A stretch of 43,946 nucleotides of DNA from Ruminococcus flavefaciens (GCF_900108555.1 NZ_FNWV01000011.1:50883-94828); one strand, 5' to 3'; positions 17,195 through 26,603 are shown, numbered from the stretch's first letter. Notes: generated by a model from the sequence alone, not told the origin. Translations and numbers: made by a program.

Positions 17195-19141
17195 ATGAAA
17201 AATCTATTAGAAAAGTTTAGTTTCCGCAGAGTAATTCTTGCTCTTGCAGATGCATTCATCATCATGTCATCTGCTCTTATCGCAAATTTTATTCTTTCGT
17301 TCTTTAATTCGGAGATATCACGCTCCGATATGCTAATGAGCTTTGTCGTCAGCTCTGTCACCTGCTGCGGCTCGCTGTTTATATTCGGAGCTTACAGCAA
17401 GCTCTGGAGATTTTTCCATAAACGTGATTATCTGTCATGCGCCTACGGAGTCATCGGCGGTATCATTATCGCCTGTGGATTTATTTATATCATCAGAAAA
17501 AACGTAAACATCAATTATGCCTGCGTTCACGGTCTGATATCTCTTATCGGCGTATGCCTTTTCAGATTTCTCTTTAAGGAGACCTTTGTCACCTTCTCTG
17601 ACTCTGTCACCAAAAGCGGCAAAAAGCGTACTATGATAGTGGGCGGCGGTCAGACCTGCCGAATGATACTTACCGAGATAAAAAATGCTACCGAATCATC
17701 TTTCACAGATGACAAGGTAAGCGCAGCATACGATCCTGTATGTATCATCGACGACGACAGATCAAAGATAGGTTCGGAAATACTCGGCGTTACAGTTGTA
17801 GGTACTACAAATGAGATAATCAAATTCGTGGATCAGCAGCACATCGAGCAGATAATCTTCGCTATCCCCTCCTGCCTTGAGGACGAGAGAAAGCGTATCC
17901 TCGATATATGTTCGTGTACAAAGCTCCCCGTTAAGGTAGTTCCTTTCATCGGAAACCTTATCTTTGACAACGGAAACACTCCTATCCTCACTCAGATGCG
18001 CGACATCAAGGTCGAGGATCTTCTCGGACGCTCTCCTATAAAATTCGATAACGAGGAGATACGTCACTTCATCTACGGAAAAGTATGTATGGTAACAGGC
18101 GGAGGCGGTTCTATCGGCTCTGAGCTTGTCCGCCAGATCGCAAAATACGGTCCTCAGCAGATAATCATTGTTGATATCTACGAAAATAACGCTTACGCTA
18201 TCCAGCAGGAGCTCGTTATGGACTACGGCGACAGCCTTAATCTTACCGTGCTTATCGCTTCCGTAAGAGACTATTACCGCATGAACCGCATATTTGAAAA
18301 GTACAAGCCGGATATCGTATTCCATGCGGCTGCACACAAACACGTTCCTCTTATGGAAAATTCTCCTATGGAGGCTATCAAAAACAACGTTATAGGTACT
18401 TTCAATACCGCTTCGCTGGCGCAGTTCCACAAAGTAAAGAAATTCGTTATGGTATCCACCGACAAGGCTGTTAATCCTACGAATGTCATGGGGGCTTCAA
18501 AACGCTGCTGCGAAATGATAATACAGTACCTCTCACAGCAGAGAGACTGCTATACCGAGTTCGTAACAACACGTTTCGGAAACGTTCTCGGCTCTAACGG
18601 CTCTGTAATACCGCTCTTCAGAAAGCAGATAGAGCAGGGCAAGCCTGTTACCGTAACTCACCCCGATGTCATAAGATACTTTATGACAATACCCGAGGCT
18701 GTGAGCCTCGTCCTCGAAGCCGCTGCAATAGCTCACGGCGGAGAGATATTCGTGCTTGATATGGGACAGCCTGTTCATATCGTAAAGCTGGCTGAAAACC
18801 TTATACGTATGTACGGAAAGGAACCGTACAAAGACGTTGAGATAAAGTTCACAGGTCTCCGTCCGGGCGAAAAGCTCCGCGAAGAACTCCTCATGAACGA
18901 GGAAGGTCTGAGAAAGACCTCAAACGAGCTTATCTTTATCGGTCAGCAGATAGAGCTTGACGGCGAAGAATTCATCAAAAAGCTCAGAAGGCTGCGCAAT
19001 GCGGCTAACGAAAACCTCTGTGATCTGGTAGTTGAACAGCTCCACGAGATAGTTCCTACCTTCATTACTCCCGAGGAGTTCAACAGAGCTGAGATAATCA
19101 AGCACAGCAAAACAGAATTTGTAGAAAATGTAAGGGACTGA
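17195..19141 (+). CDS. Membrane UDP-N-acetylhexosamine 4,6-dehydratase (FlaA1/CapD/PglF type)
   Basis: A 648-residue nucleotide-sugar enzyme. Four or five N-terminal membrane segments (about 10-130) and a CoA-binding-like Rossmann domain (about 145-270) precede the catalytic short-chain dehydrogenase domain (about 295-580), with the NAD(P) loop GGGGSIGSE at 302-310, HAAAHKHVPLME near 375, and the active-site variant Met432-xxx-Lys436 (NVMGASKR) typical of the PglF/CapD membrane dehydratases in place of the usual Tyr. It should convert UDP-GlcNAc to a 4-keto-6-deoxy sugar for capsule or glycoprotein glycans. GGGGGAA precedes the ATG. It lies 38 bp behind the CpsB-like gene. Confidence 0.92.
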   Translation: MKNLLEKFSFRRVILALADAFIIMSSALIANFILSFFNSEISRSDMLMSFVVSSVTCCGSLFIFGAYSKLWRFFHKRDYLSCAYGVIGGIIIACGFIYIIRKNVNINYACVHGLISLIGVCLFRFLFKETFVTFSDSVTKSGKKRTMIVGGGQTCRMILTEIKNATESSFTDDKVSAAYDPVCIIDDDRSKIGSEILGVTVVGTTNEIIKFVDQQHIEQIIFAIPSCLEDERKRILDICSCTKLPVKVVPFIGNLIFDNGNTPILTQMRDIKVEDLLGRSPIKFDNEEIRHFIYGKVCMVTGGGGSIGSELVRQIAKYGPQQIIIVDIYENNAYAIQQELVMDYGDSLNLTVLIASVRDYYRMNRIFEKYKPDIVFHAAAHKHVPLMENSPMEAIKNNVIGTFNTASLAQFHKVKKFVMVSTDKAVNPTNVMGASKRCCEMIIQYLSQQRDCYTEFVTTRFGNVLGSNGSVIPLFRKQIEQGKPVTVTHPDVIRYFMTIPEAVSLVLEAAAIAHGGEIFVLDMGQPVHIVKLAENLIRMYGKEPYKDVEIKFTGLRPGEKLREELLMNEEGLRKTSNELIFIGQQIELDGEEFIKKLRRLRNAANENLCDLVVEQLHEIVPTFITPEEFNRAEIIKHSKTEFVENVRD

Positions 19142-19154
19142 CTTCAGTCCCTTT
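19132..19154 (+). terminator. Hairpin at the end of the dehydratase gene
   Basis: A 9-bp stem (19132-19140 with 19145-19153) enclosing the stop codon, followed by only TTTA. Likely a weak terminator, so some read-through into the FliB-like gene is expected. Confidence 0.5.
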
Positions 19155-19179
19155 ACTATTGCCATAAAGGAGACTTCTT

Positions 19180-20226
19180 ATGATATACAGGACACCCGAA
19201 TATTGCAGAGATTTCCGCTGTATCGCAGGGAAATGCAGAGACAGCTGCTGCAAGGGCTGGGAAATAGATATCGACGCCGATACTGCCGCTTATTACGAAA
19301 GTATAGGCGGAGAATTCGGTAAAAGACTCAGGGACAATATCCGTGACGGCTGCTTCGTACTCACGGAAGATGAACGCTGCCCCTTTCTCAATGCTGAGGG
19401 ACTATGCGATATATACACCGAGCTTGGCGAGGACAAGCTGTGCCGCATATGCTCAGATCACCCGCGGTATTTCGAGTGGTTCGAGGGACTGAAAGAGGGC
19501 GGCGTAGGGCTGTGCTGCGAAGCCGCTGCGGAGCTTATACTGTCCCGTCCGTTCGCGCTTTCGGAGACTGATATCCCCTATGAAGAAGCCGCAGGCGGCT
19601 ATGATGAGGAGCTTTTCGAGCTGATACTCTCCGCAAGAAGCGATATGCTCCGTATACTCGGCGATGAGAATATCCCACTTGTCGAGGCAATTTCAGCTAT
19701 CCTCGATATCGCCGCCGATGCACAGGAAAGCATTGATATGCCCTTTCCCGATAATGAAGCCAATGACAGCGGTGACGCTCTGAGCCGTATTTTCGGCTGT
19801 TTCAGCGAGCTTGAACCCATTGACGTGAACTGGCTGCCATACATAAAGGACTGCAACGAGAAACTCGTCTGTCTGCCTGAGCACGAAAGCTCCACTGACA
19901 TATATCTCCGCAGGATAGCACAGTACCTTATATTCCGCTACCTGCTGAAAAGCGTTTACGACGGTGAAATACTGGGATATACCAAGTTTGCCGCAGTGAG
20001 CATTATCGTTATCAGCTGCCTGTTCAGATATTCCGCACTGAAAGGGACTGAACTCAACCTGTCAGAATACTCAGAGATAGCTAAAAACTACTCAAAAGAG
20101 ACGGAATACTGCGAGGAAAATATGGAAAAGCTCCTTGAACTTTTCGCAGACGAGCCATTTTTCAGCATATCGTCTCTGAAAGCCATGCTGTATGAAAGTC
20201 TTGGCGTAAATGTGGACAATATCTGA
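19180..20226 (+). CDS. FliB-family (CxxCxxCC-type) protein, putative lysine-N-methylase-like
   Basis: A 348-residue protein whose first 110 residues carry the cysteine pattern of the FliB / YkgJ-like metal-binding family: CRDFRCIAGKCRDSCCKGWE near 9-28, CPFLNAEGLCDIY near 67-79, and CRICSDHPRYFEW near 88-100, followed by CC. FliB methylates flagellin lysines in Salmonella, and this N-terminal half is commonly annotated that way in Firmicutes, but no flagellar gene is present here and most Ruminococcus are non-motile, so another substrate or a metal role is possible. The C-terminal half is helical and not recognised. AAGGAGA precedes the ATG. Confidence 0.72.
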   Translation: MIYRTPEYCRDFRCIAGKCRDSCCKGWEIDIDADTAAYYESIGGEFGKRLRDNIRDGCFVLTEDERCPFLNAEGLCDIYTELGEDKLCRICSDHPRYFEWFEGLKEGGVGLCCEAAAELILSRPFALSETDIPYEEAAGGYDEELFELILSARSDMLRILGDENIPLVEAISAILDIAADAQESIDMPFPDNEANDSGDALSRIFGCFSELEPIDVNWLPYIKDCNEKLVCLPEHESSTDIYLRRIAQYLIFRYLLKSVYDGEILGYTKFAAVSIIVISCLFRYSALKGTELNLSEYSEIAKNYSKETEYCEENMEKLLELFADEPFFSISSLKAMLYESLGVNVDNI

Positions 20227-20264
20227 AATATCCGCCTTTAAATGCGAAAACTAAGTGAAATTCA

Positions 20265-20293
20265 TTGAAATACTTGCAATATTATGATATAAT
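20265..20293 (+). promoter_or_regulatory. Promoter of the leucine-rich-repeat gene pair
   Basis: TTGAAA (20265-20270), a 17-bp spacer and TATAAT (20288-20293) with an extended -10 TG at 20285-20286. Confidence 0.82.
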
Positions 20294-20344
20294 GAATGTG
20301 AATTAACGGCTTTATGCCGCATAAATAATGAGAGGGTAATATTT

Positions 20345-22669
20345 ATGTTTAACTGTAAAAAAACTGCCGCTTTTATTGCAGGTCTTATACTCTGCGCATC
20401 ATCTGCGGCTTCACCTTTGGTATCATTTGCAGCTATTGACGGTGCATCTGTTGAGGCAGATGACGGTACCGAAATAACAACCGCTGCTGCGGAAGAGGAC
20501 TACAAGACCAGCGGTGATTTCAAGTATTCTCTTACTTCCGAGGGAAATATCTGTATCGAGGACTGCACCAGCACTGCGGAGTCTCTCGTTATACCCGATA
20601 CTCTCGAAGGCAAAAAAGTCACTGAGCTTGGCAAGAACGCTCTGGGTAAAGACCACGAAAACAATCCGTATACTTCTGTTACTATCCCTGCTTCCATTGA
20701 GTATATCTCCGCAGACAACCCTTTTATGTACTGCACAAAGCTCAAGGAGATAAAGGTAGACAGCGGTAATACCGAGTATACTTCCGAAGACGGAGTTCTC
20801 TACACCAAGGACAAGAAAACTCTCATCTGCTACCCGTGGTGCAAGGAGGGCGACAGCTTTACTATACCCGAGGAAGTTACTACTCTCGGATTTGCTTCGT
20901 TCTACAGCGCAAAGCTTACTACTCTGAACTTCCCCACTACTCTTGAAATGATAGGTGCTTTCGCATTCGGCGACATGATATACCTTAAATCCGTGGATCT
21001 CAGCAAGACTGCAATAAAGGCTATCCCTAACTATGCATTCTCGAATTGCAGCACAATGGAAAACATCATTTTTCCTGATACTCTTGAAGCTATAGGCGGC
21101 GGTGCTTTTTCAAGCTGTAGTCTTATAAAGGATATAACTCTCCCCGAGTCGCTCCTGTCTATCGGACAGTATGCCTTCGTGGATACAGGTCTCGATACTA
21201 TAGTTATCCCCGATTCTGTGCAGGAGATCGGCTATTCCGCTTTCGGCTACCGCTCATCGGAATACGGCGGAATCATACCCATGAATGACTTTACCTTAGT
21301 CGGTAAGATAGGCGGTGCGGCTTACAAATATTCCACAGACTCCGACAGCGACTACGACTATAAAAATAACTTCACTTTCCTCACCCGTGAGGAATATACA
21401 CAGGAGAAAGAGCTCCTGAGCCTTGAAACAGTCAATTCAGGCGATTATACCTACGCTATCAAGAACAATACAACTCTGCTTATCTCATGCAGAGCTGCGG
21501 ACAAGACCATTACCGTACCCTCGGAAATAGACGGAAATACAATTACTGTCGTATACCCCGGCTGCTTCACACCTTGTCAGGCTGAGGAGATAATCCTCCC
21601 CGATACCGTTACGGAAATAAGAGAAAGTGCATTCCTGCAATGTCCCGAGCTCAAAACTCTCGTTATCCCCGAAAGCGTAAAGAAGATAGGTCAGGCTGCC
21701 TTTGCTGAATGTGCAAAGCTTGAAACTATCGAATTCAAGGGTGCTGAAACTATCGCAGAGGCTGTTTTCAGCGGCTGCGGCGCACTGAAAAAAGTAACAG
21801 CCGCAGGCTGTCTTAAAAATTGGGATGACGATGAACCTTTCGTATACTGTCCGCTGCTTGAAGAAATAAACATCGGCGAGGGCGACGGAAATTACAGCTC
21901 AAATGACGGTATCCTCTACTCAAAGGACAAGTCCTCTCTCCTCTGCTACCCTGCCAACAAATCAGGCGACAGCTTCACTGTTCCCGACAGTGTAAAGGAG
22001 ATAGGCATATCCGCATTCCTCAACAACAAGAACATCAAAAGCGTGAAGATGTCCAAGGTCGAGAAAATACTTGCATACGCATTTGAGGGCTGCACCAATC
22101 TCAGCTCCGTTGAGGTCTCCGAAAACCTTAATACTATCGACTCTGATGCTTTTTATAACTGCACTTCGCTGAAAAGTCTGAGACTTTACGAAAACCTCAA
22201 AACTATCGGCACTTGTGCATTCGGTTACTGCAAAGACCATTCTTCCGATGCCGAGACCGATACCGACACCGACACTGACTCGGAGGAGGACTCCGAAACA
22301 GGCAAGGACCTTCTCGTTGCAGGCTTCAAGCTCTATGCTCCCGAAGGCTCTAAGGCATATGAATATGCTAAAGATAACGGTATCGAGGTCATTGCAAATA
22401 CAACAGAAATACTCGGAAAGAACATAGATACACGCTTCCTTTATGCCATCATCGGTATCATAGGCGCAGCTATCCTCACAGTCCTCGGCATACTTATCGG
22501 CAAGGGCGTAAAAAAGAAAAAGGCTGCTGCCGATAAAGCAAAAAGAAAAGAAAAAGCAGCCGAGCTCCGCAGCAAAAAGCAGGAGGAAGAAGCGGCTGAC
22601 GAGGACGCAGATGAAGATGATGAAGAATATGAGGACGATGATGAGGAGGAAGTATCCGATGAGGATTGA
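20345..22669 (+). CDS. Secreted, membrane-anchored BspA-like leucine-rich-repeat protein
   Basis: A 774-residue surface protein. A signal peptide (about 1-29) is followed by two blocks of BspA/LRR_5-type repeats (about 55-325 and 365-640), with units such as LPDTVTEIRESAFLQCPELK repeated every ~23 residues, a stretch of Asp-Thr pairs (about 645-660), one membrane segment (about 700-722), a Lys/Ala-rich region, and an acidic Glu/Asp tail. Such repeats usually mediate binding to proteins, host or other cells. The strongly charged tail is expected to be cytoplasmic. The last 11 bp overlap the start of the next gene, a paralogue with the same plan. The ligand is unknown. Confidence 0.85.
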   Translation: MFNCKKTAAFIAGLILCASSAASPLVSFAAIDGASVEADDGTEITTAAAEEDYKTSGDFKYSLTSEGNICIEDCTSTAESLVIPDTLEGKKVTELGKNALGKDHENNPYTSVTIPASIEYISADNPFMYCTKLKEIKVDSGNTEYTSEDGVLYTKDKKTLICYPWCKEGDSFTIPEEVTTLGFASFYSAKLTTLNFPTTLEMIGAFAFGDMIYLKSVDLSKTAIKAIPNYAFSNCSTMENIIFPDTLEAIGGGAFSSCSLIKDITLPESLLSIGQYAFVDTGLDTIVIPDSVQEIGYSAFGYRSSEYGGIIPMNDFTLVGKIGGAAYKYSTDSDSDYDYKNNFTFLTREEYTQEKELLSLETVNSGDYTYAIKNNTTLLISCRAADKTITVPSEIDGNTITVVYPGCFTPCQAEEIILPDTVTEIRESAFLQCPELKTLVIPESVKKIGQAAFAECAKLETIEFKGAETIAEAVFSGCGALKKVTAAGCLKNWDDDEPFVYCPLLEEINIGEGDGNYSSNDGILYSKDKSSLLCYPANKSGDSFTVPDSVKEIGISAFLNNKNIKSVKMSKVEKILAYAFEGCTNLSSVEVSENLNTIDSDAFYNCTSLKSLRLYENLKTIGTCAFGYCKDHSSDAETDTDTDTDSEEDSETGKDLLVAGFKLYAPEGSKAYEYAKDNGIEVIANTTEILGKNIDTRFLYAIIGIIGAAILTVLGILIGKGVKKKKAAADKAKRKEKAAELRSKKQEEEAADEDADEDDEEYEDDDEEEVSDED

Positions 22670-24179
22670 TATAAAAAAGGCTGCCGCTTTATTTGCAGCA
22701 GGCTTTATGACATTATGCAGCGTACCGTTCAGTGCTGCTGCCGATAATTTGCAGGGTGCAGGCGATGATCCGCTGACTGACGGTTCGTTCGTCTATGAGC
22801 TCCAGGACGATAATACTTACAAGATAACTCAGTGTACGGCTACTATCGTAGAAGCTGTACCTTCAATGAGAAACGGTACTGCTGTAACAGCTATCGGTGA
22901 GGGCGCATTTCTGAACTGTACTGCAATAACCGCACTTGATATCCCCGACTCTATAACTACTATTGAGCCAAGAGCCTTTTACGGCTGTGCATCGCTCAAA
23001 AGCGTAAAGCTGCCGAAAAATCTGAGATCTCTCGGTGAATACGCTTTCTTCTCATGCAGTGCCCTCGAAAGCGTAAAGCTGCCTGATACTCTTACGGAAG
23101 TTGCTCCGTTTACATTCGCACTCTGCGACAATCTCGAAAATGTAGAGCTTCCCGATACCATAACTTCATTCGGTGACTATGCATTTTATCAGTGCGGCAA
23201 GATAAGCTCATTCCGTCTGCCTGCTTCACTTAAAGAAATAAACGACAACGCTATGGGCTGCTGGTTCTCGATAAATGATATCGACGCTTCCGCAACGAGC
23301 AATTTCATCTATGAGAACGATATGCTCATGGATAAAGATAAGCACTTTATCTACCGCGCATCGACTGAGATAAGCGGCGATGTAGTCATTCCCGACGGTA
23401 TAAACACTGTCAAAAGCGGTGCATTTTCCACCTGTTCCCAGATAACTGATCTGTTCCTGCCTAATTCGCTGGTATACATAGAGGACGAAGCGTTCAGGAA
23501 CTGCTCATCTATCAAGAAAACAGACTTCGCAGAGGGACTCAAAAGCATCGGATTTGGTGCATTTATGTTCGATATGGGACTTGAGACCGTAGACCTGCCG
23601 GCTTCTCTTGAACTTATTGACGAGCTTGGTTTCGCCTATTGTATGAAGCTTAATAAGGTAGTACTTACAGAGGGACTAAAGACCATAGGCAAGGAAGCGT
23701 TCCTCGGCTGTGAGGAGCTGAAACAGGTAAATATACCAAAGAGCGTATCTCAGGTCGGCGAAGATGCTTTCGGTTTCACTTATGCAAACGAGCAGAAAAC
23801 CAAGGTAAGCGGCTTCTCTATGAGCGTGTTCTCAGGCTCGGCAGCTGAAAAATACGCAAAGGCTAACAGCTTAGAGTATACAGCAAAAGATGTAAATATT
23901 GCGAAGTTTGCTTTCATTGCCGCAATGGCAGGCATTATCATTGCCGTTATCGTATTCGCAATAGTCCTTATGAAGCGCAGCAAAAAAACAGCTCCCACAA
24001 GCGCAAGAAAGGCTGCAAAAGAAACTGCTAAAAAGGCTAAGGAAGAAGCCGAGGAAAGAGAATACAAGAAGCTCATCGCCGATGAAAATGACGATGATGA
24101 TGACGACGACGATGATGATGAAGATGTCGATGATGACGAAGAGGACGTTTCCGACGAGGAAGAGTCCGAAGAAGAATAA
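22659..24179 (+). CDS. Second BspA-like leucine-rich-repeat membrane protein with acidic tail
   Basis: A 506-residue paralogue of the preceding protein: signal peptide (about 1-27), LRR_5-type repeats (about 55-400; for example LPDTLTEVAPFTFALCDNLE), one membrane segment (about 422-446), a Lys/Ala-rich helix, and a tail of consecutive Asp/Glu residues. The start at 22659 (MRIDIKKAAALF) is chosen because AGGAGGA lies at 22644-22650 and a proper signal peptide follows; an in-frame ATG at 22611 would place the acidic-tail codons of gene one in front of it. The start overlaps the upstream stop by 11 bp, implying coupled translation and perhaps a two-protein surface complex. Confidence 0.85.
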   Translation: MRIDIKKAAALFAAGFMTLCSVPFSAAADNLQGAGDDPLTDGSFVYELQDDNTYKITQCTATIVEAVPSMRNGTAVTAIGEGAFLNCTAITALDIPDSITTIEPRAFYGCASLKSVKLPKNLRSLGEYAFFSCSALESVKLPDTLTEVAPFTFALCDNLENVELPDTITSFGDYAFYQCGKISSFRLPASLKEINDNAMGCWFSINDIDASATSNFIYENDMLMDKDKHFIYRASTEISGDVVIPDGINTVKSGAFSTCSQITDLFLPNSLVYIEDEAFRNCSSIKKTDFAEGLKSIGFGAFMFDMGLETVDLPASLELIDELGFAYCMKLNKVVLTEGLKTIGKEAFLGCEELKQVNIPKSVSQVGEDAFGFTYANEQKTKVSGFSMSVFSGSAAEKYAKANSLEYTAKDVNIAKFAFIAAMAGIIIAVIVFAIVLMKRSKKTAPTSARKAAKETAKKAKEEAEEREYKKLIADENDDDDDDDDDDEDVDDDEEDVSDEEESEEE

Positions 24180-24200
24180 AAAACGCAAAGTTGAACTTTA

Positions 24201-24290
24201 ATTCATAATTGTAGGGGCGAGTTCCGCTCGCCCATGCCTTATGCAATGAATAACATTAGCGCACTGTAGGGGCTGCCTTTGGCAGTCCGC
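24201..24290 (+). repeat. Left copy of a 90-bp inverted repeat (partner 26604-26693)
   Basis: Starts 22 bp after the LRR gene stop. It matches the reverse complement of 26604-26693 at 87 of 90 positions by eye. It contains two palindromes, one of the GTAGGGGCGAG type and one of the GTAGGGGCTGCC type. Confidence 0.9.
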
Positions 24291-24302
24291 AACTGAATAA
24301 AA

Positions 24303-24338
24303 CAATTAAAAGCCCCGAAACATAATGTCTCGGGGCTT
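24303..24338 (-). terminator. Terminator of the rnhA - cysteine desulfurase - EF-Tu-like operon
   Basis: A 9-bp stem (24310-24318 with 24330-24338) lies just past the stop at 24344, with a T-rich minus-strand tail (24301-24309). Confidence 0.8.
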
Positions 24339-24343
24339 AAATG

Positions 24344-24748
24344 CTATTTCTTCTTGATTATGTCGTTTCTGGAGACTTGTTTCCTGTCGATATCCTTCAG
24401 AATAAAGCCTGCATTTGCCCCCTCGGAAACCGACTCGCAAACTTTGCGGAACTGCTCTATACCAATAATAGTCGTTGGTGTGCCTGCATCTCCATTGTGT
24501 ACCAGCAGCACATTGTCACCCACAAAGAACACACCGCCTGTTACTGTACCTGTAACTACCGTGCCTCTGCCTGTTATAGAAAAAACATCGGTAACAACAA
24601 ACTCTGAATACGTACCCTCTGCAACTCCCGACTGCGGAGTATAATACGCCTCGTATTCGCGAAGCTCCTTTTCGTCATCGGTCATAAAACCTGTGTCAGA
24701 CGGTTCGCGGTTGAATATCCTGTCCTTGAGCTTATCCAGAAATCCCAT
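24344..24748 (-). CDS. Small protein resembling the isolated domain II of EF-Tu
   Basis: A 134-residue protein. Residues about 48-125 read like the beta-barrel domain 2 of elongation factor Tu (VFSITGRGTVVTGTVTGG, VGDNVLL, TTIIGIEQFRK, GFILKDIDRKQVSRNDII), but there is no GTPase domain: no P-loop, DxxG or NKxD. The N-terminal ~45 residues are charged (FLDKLKDRIFNREPSD). In full EF-Tu and related factors this barrel contacts aminoacyl-tRNA ends or the GTPase domain; as a stand-alone protein its role is unknown. GGAGGT precedes the ATG. It is the last gene of an operon, 15 bp behind the cysteine desulfurase. It is intact and well framed, so not simply a decayed tuf copy. Confidence 0.8.
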   Translation of the reverse strand: MGFLDKLKDRIFNREPSDTGFMTDDEKELREYEAYYTPQSGVAEGTYSEFVVTDVFSITGRGTVVTGTVTGGVFFVGDNVLLVHNGDAGTPTTIIGIEQFRKVCESVSEGANAGFILKDIDRKQVSRNDIIKKK

Positions 24749-24763
24749 GATCTTACCTCCATT

Positions 24764-25960
24764 TCATTGTCTGTTAGTTTTGTCGTTCTTCATCATTCTT
24801 TCCCATGCAGGCGACTTAGAACGCAGTTTTTCGGCTGATTTAGTGATAACCTCGAGGATATAGCTGATATCCTCATCTGTTATATCCTCCTCTATAGAAA
24901 GTCTCAGTGCGCTGTGAGCAGCTTCACTGCTGAGACCGATAGACATAAGTACGTGTGACGGGTCATTTGAGCCCGATGTACAGGCTGAACCCGATGAAAC
25001 GCAGATACCGTTCAGATCAAGCATAAGCAGGAGTGCTTCCCCATCAATGCCCTCAAAGGAGATATTGATATTCCCTGCCAGACGCCTTTCTCTGTCGCCG
25101 TTAAGACGGGTATGCGGTATTTTGAGAAGCCCGTCAATGATACGGTCTCTCTTTGAAGCTGTTACAGCAGCTTTTTCTGCAATATTGCGCGCTGCAGCTT
25201 CTAAAGCTGCTCCCAGACCTACGATAGCAGGCACATTTTCCGTACCTGCACGTTTTCCGCGCTCCTGACCGCCGCCGTGTATAAAGTTAGGCAGAACTAT
25301 GCCCCTGCGGATATAAAGTGCGCCTATACCTTTCTGAGCGTGTATCTTATGTCCCGAAAGAGACAGCATATCTATGCCCTGCCTGTGTACATCAATATCA
25401 ACGTGCCCCACAGCCTGTACTGCGTCTGTGTGGAAAAACACTCCCCTTTCCCTGCACAGGGCGGCTATCTCATCAATAGGCTGGATAGTGCCTATCTCGT
25501 TGTTTGCGTACATGACAGCAACAAGTGCAGTATCCTCGCGGATAGCCTTTTTTACGCCCTCGGGGTCGATAAGCCCCTTGTCATTTACAGGGACATACGT
25601 TACTTCAAAGCCGCGGTCACTGAGGTATTCGCAGGTGTGAAGCACCGAATGGTGCTCGAAAACGGAAGTAACGATGTGCTTCTTCCCCTTTTCAGCCATA
25701 AGCTCCGCAGCACCCTTTATAGCCCAGTTATTCGACTCTGAACCGCCGCTTGTAAAGAATATCTCCCTCGGCTCTGCACCTATCGCCTTTGCCGCTTTTT
25801 CACGGGCTGTCTCAACAGCCTTCTGTGCGTCGCGTCCCAGCTTGTATATACTCGAAGCGTTGCCGTATTCCGTTGTGAGATAGGGCAGCATAGCGTTCAG
25901 GACTTCTTCCGAGACTGCCGTAGTCGCAGCATTATCTGCGTAAACAAATCGCTTTTCCAA
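24764..25960 (-). CDS. Cysteine desulfurase (NifS/IscS family)
   Basis: A 398-residue pyridoxal-phosphate enzyme that removes sulfur from cysteine for Fe-S clusters or tRNA thiolation. Visible landmarks: ADNAATT at the N-terminus, [10 protein letters not shown] near 69, the PLP lysine Lys205 in [11 protein letters not shown], and the catalytic Cys327 in [17 protein letters not shown]. The loop around the cysteine is of the NifS type. The start is a TTG at 25960 with AGGAGA eight bases upstream; this ribosome site overlaps the stop codon of rnhA, so translation is probably coupled. No iscU partner is adjacent, so its exact sulfur acceptor is open. Confidence 0.93.
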   Translation of the reverse strand: MEKRFVYADNAATTAVSEEVLNAMLPYLTTEYGNASSIYKLGRDAQKAVETAREKAAKAIGAEPREIFFTSGGSESNNWAIKGAAELMAEKGKKHIVTSVFEHHSVLHTCEYLSDRGFEVTYVPVNDKGLIDPEGVKKAIREDTALVAVMYANNEIGTIQPIDEIAALCRERGVFFHTDAVQAVGHVDIDVHRQGIDMLSLSGHKIHAQKGIGALYIRRGIVLPNFIHGGGQERGKRAGTENVPAIVGLGAALEAAARNIAEKAAVTASKRDRIIDGLLKIPHTRLNGDRERRLAGNINISFEGIDGEALLLMLDLNGICVSSGSACTSGSNDPSHVLMSIGLSSEAAHSALRLSIEEDITDEDISYILEVITKSAEKLRSKSPAWERMMKNDKTNRQ

Positions 25961-25972
25961 AGGATATTTCTC

Positions 25973-26422
25973 CTATTTTGAGTAAATATCGCGCTGTTCC
26001 ACTGCAAGTCGGTCACAGCGTTCATTTTCGGGGTGTCCTGCGTGTCCCTTTACCCAATTGAACGTAACGTCATGCTTTTCAAGGAGCGGCAGGAGCTGCT
26101 CCCACAGGTCAACGTTCAGCGCAGGCTTCTTGTCGGACTTTATCCAGCCCTTTTTCTTCCAGCCGTATACCCAGCCCTTTGTTACGCTGTCAACTACGTA
26201 TTTGCTGTCGGTAGTAAGAATGACCTTGCATGGCTCTTTCAGAGCAGAAAGCCCTGTGATGACACCGAGAAGCTCCATTCTGTTGTTTGTGGTGGCACTG
26301 TCGCCGCCTGAGAGCTCCTTTTCTATATTGCCGAAACGAAGCACTACACCGTAGCCCCCCGGTCCGGGATTGCCGCTGCAAGCACCGTCTGTGAATATCT
26401 CAACTGTTTTTATATGTCTCAC
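25973..26422 (-). CDS. rnhA: Ribonuclease HI
   Basis: A 149-residue RNase HI that cuts RNA in RNA-DNA hybrids (Okazaki primers, R-loops). The four catalytic acids are in place: Asp12 in TDGACSGN, Glu50 in RMELL, Asp72 in TTDSKYV and Asp137 in NERCDRLA, with His127 in the KGHAGH loop. It also has the basic [13 protein letters not shown] handle typical of E. coli-type enzymes. The start is uncertain: the longest frame begins with GTG at 26422, but the only ribosome-site-like sequence (AGGGG) directly touches it. First gene of a three-gene minus-strand operon; no clear promoter is seen in the repeat-rich DNA upstream. Confidence 0.93.
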   Translation of the reverse strand: MRHIKTVEIFTDGACSGNPGPGGYGVVLRFGNIEKELSGGDSATTNNRMELLGVITGLSALKEPCKVILTTDSKYVVDSVTKGWVYGWKKKGWIKSDKKPALNVDLWEQLLPLLEKHDVTFNWVKGHAGHPENERCDRLAVEQRDIYSK

Positions 26423-26453
26423 CCCTGATTAAGTGATTAGTGGTTAGTTATTA

Positions 26454-26558
26454 GTAGGGGGCGATGCCCACATCGCCCCGTTTTTTCATTCATATATGCG
26501 GAACGCCGAGGGCGGCGTTCCCTACAAGAGTTATTTTTTCGTTATTGACGGGCGAGCG
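26454..26558. repeat. Cluster of three short palindromes upstream of rnhA
   Basis: Stems at 26458-26466/26471-26479 (followed by a T run on the plus strand, so it could also terminate plus-strand transcription), 26500-26508/26513-26521, and 26540-26546/26552-26558. The outer bases are of the GTAGGGG / CCCTACA type. A TTAGT-rich stretch (26432-26456) precedes them. Confidence 0.8.
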
Positions 26559-26603
26559 AAACTCGCCCCTACACATCGTATCTTGTTGTTTGCATTGTAA
26601 ATA

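Noticed and set aside
22611..22658. Longer start for the second LRR gene
   Set aside because: It would put acidic-tail codons of the first gene before a clear signal peptide.
24060..24179. GAT/GAC tandem run as a microsatellite of special interest
   Set aside because: It encodes the acidic tail of the LRR protein with mixed codons; slippage is possible but nothing beyond coding is shown.
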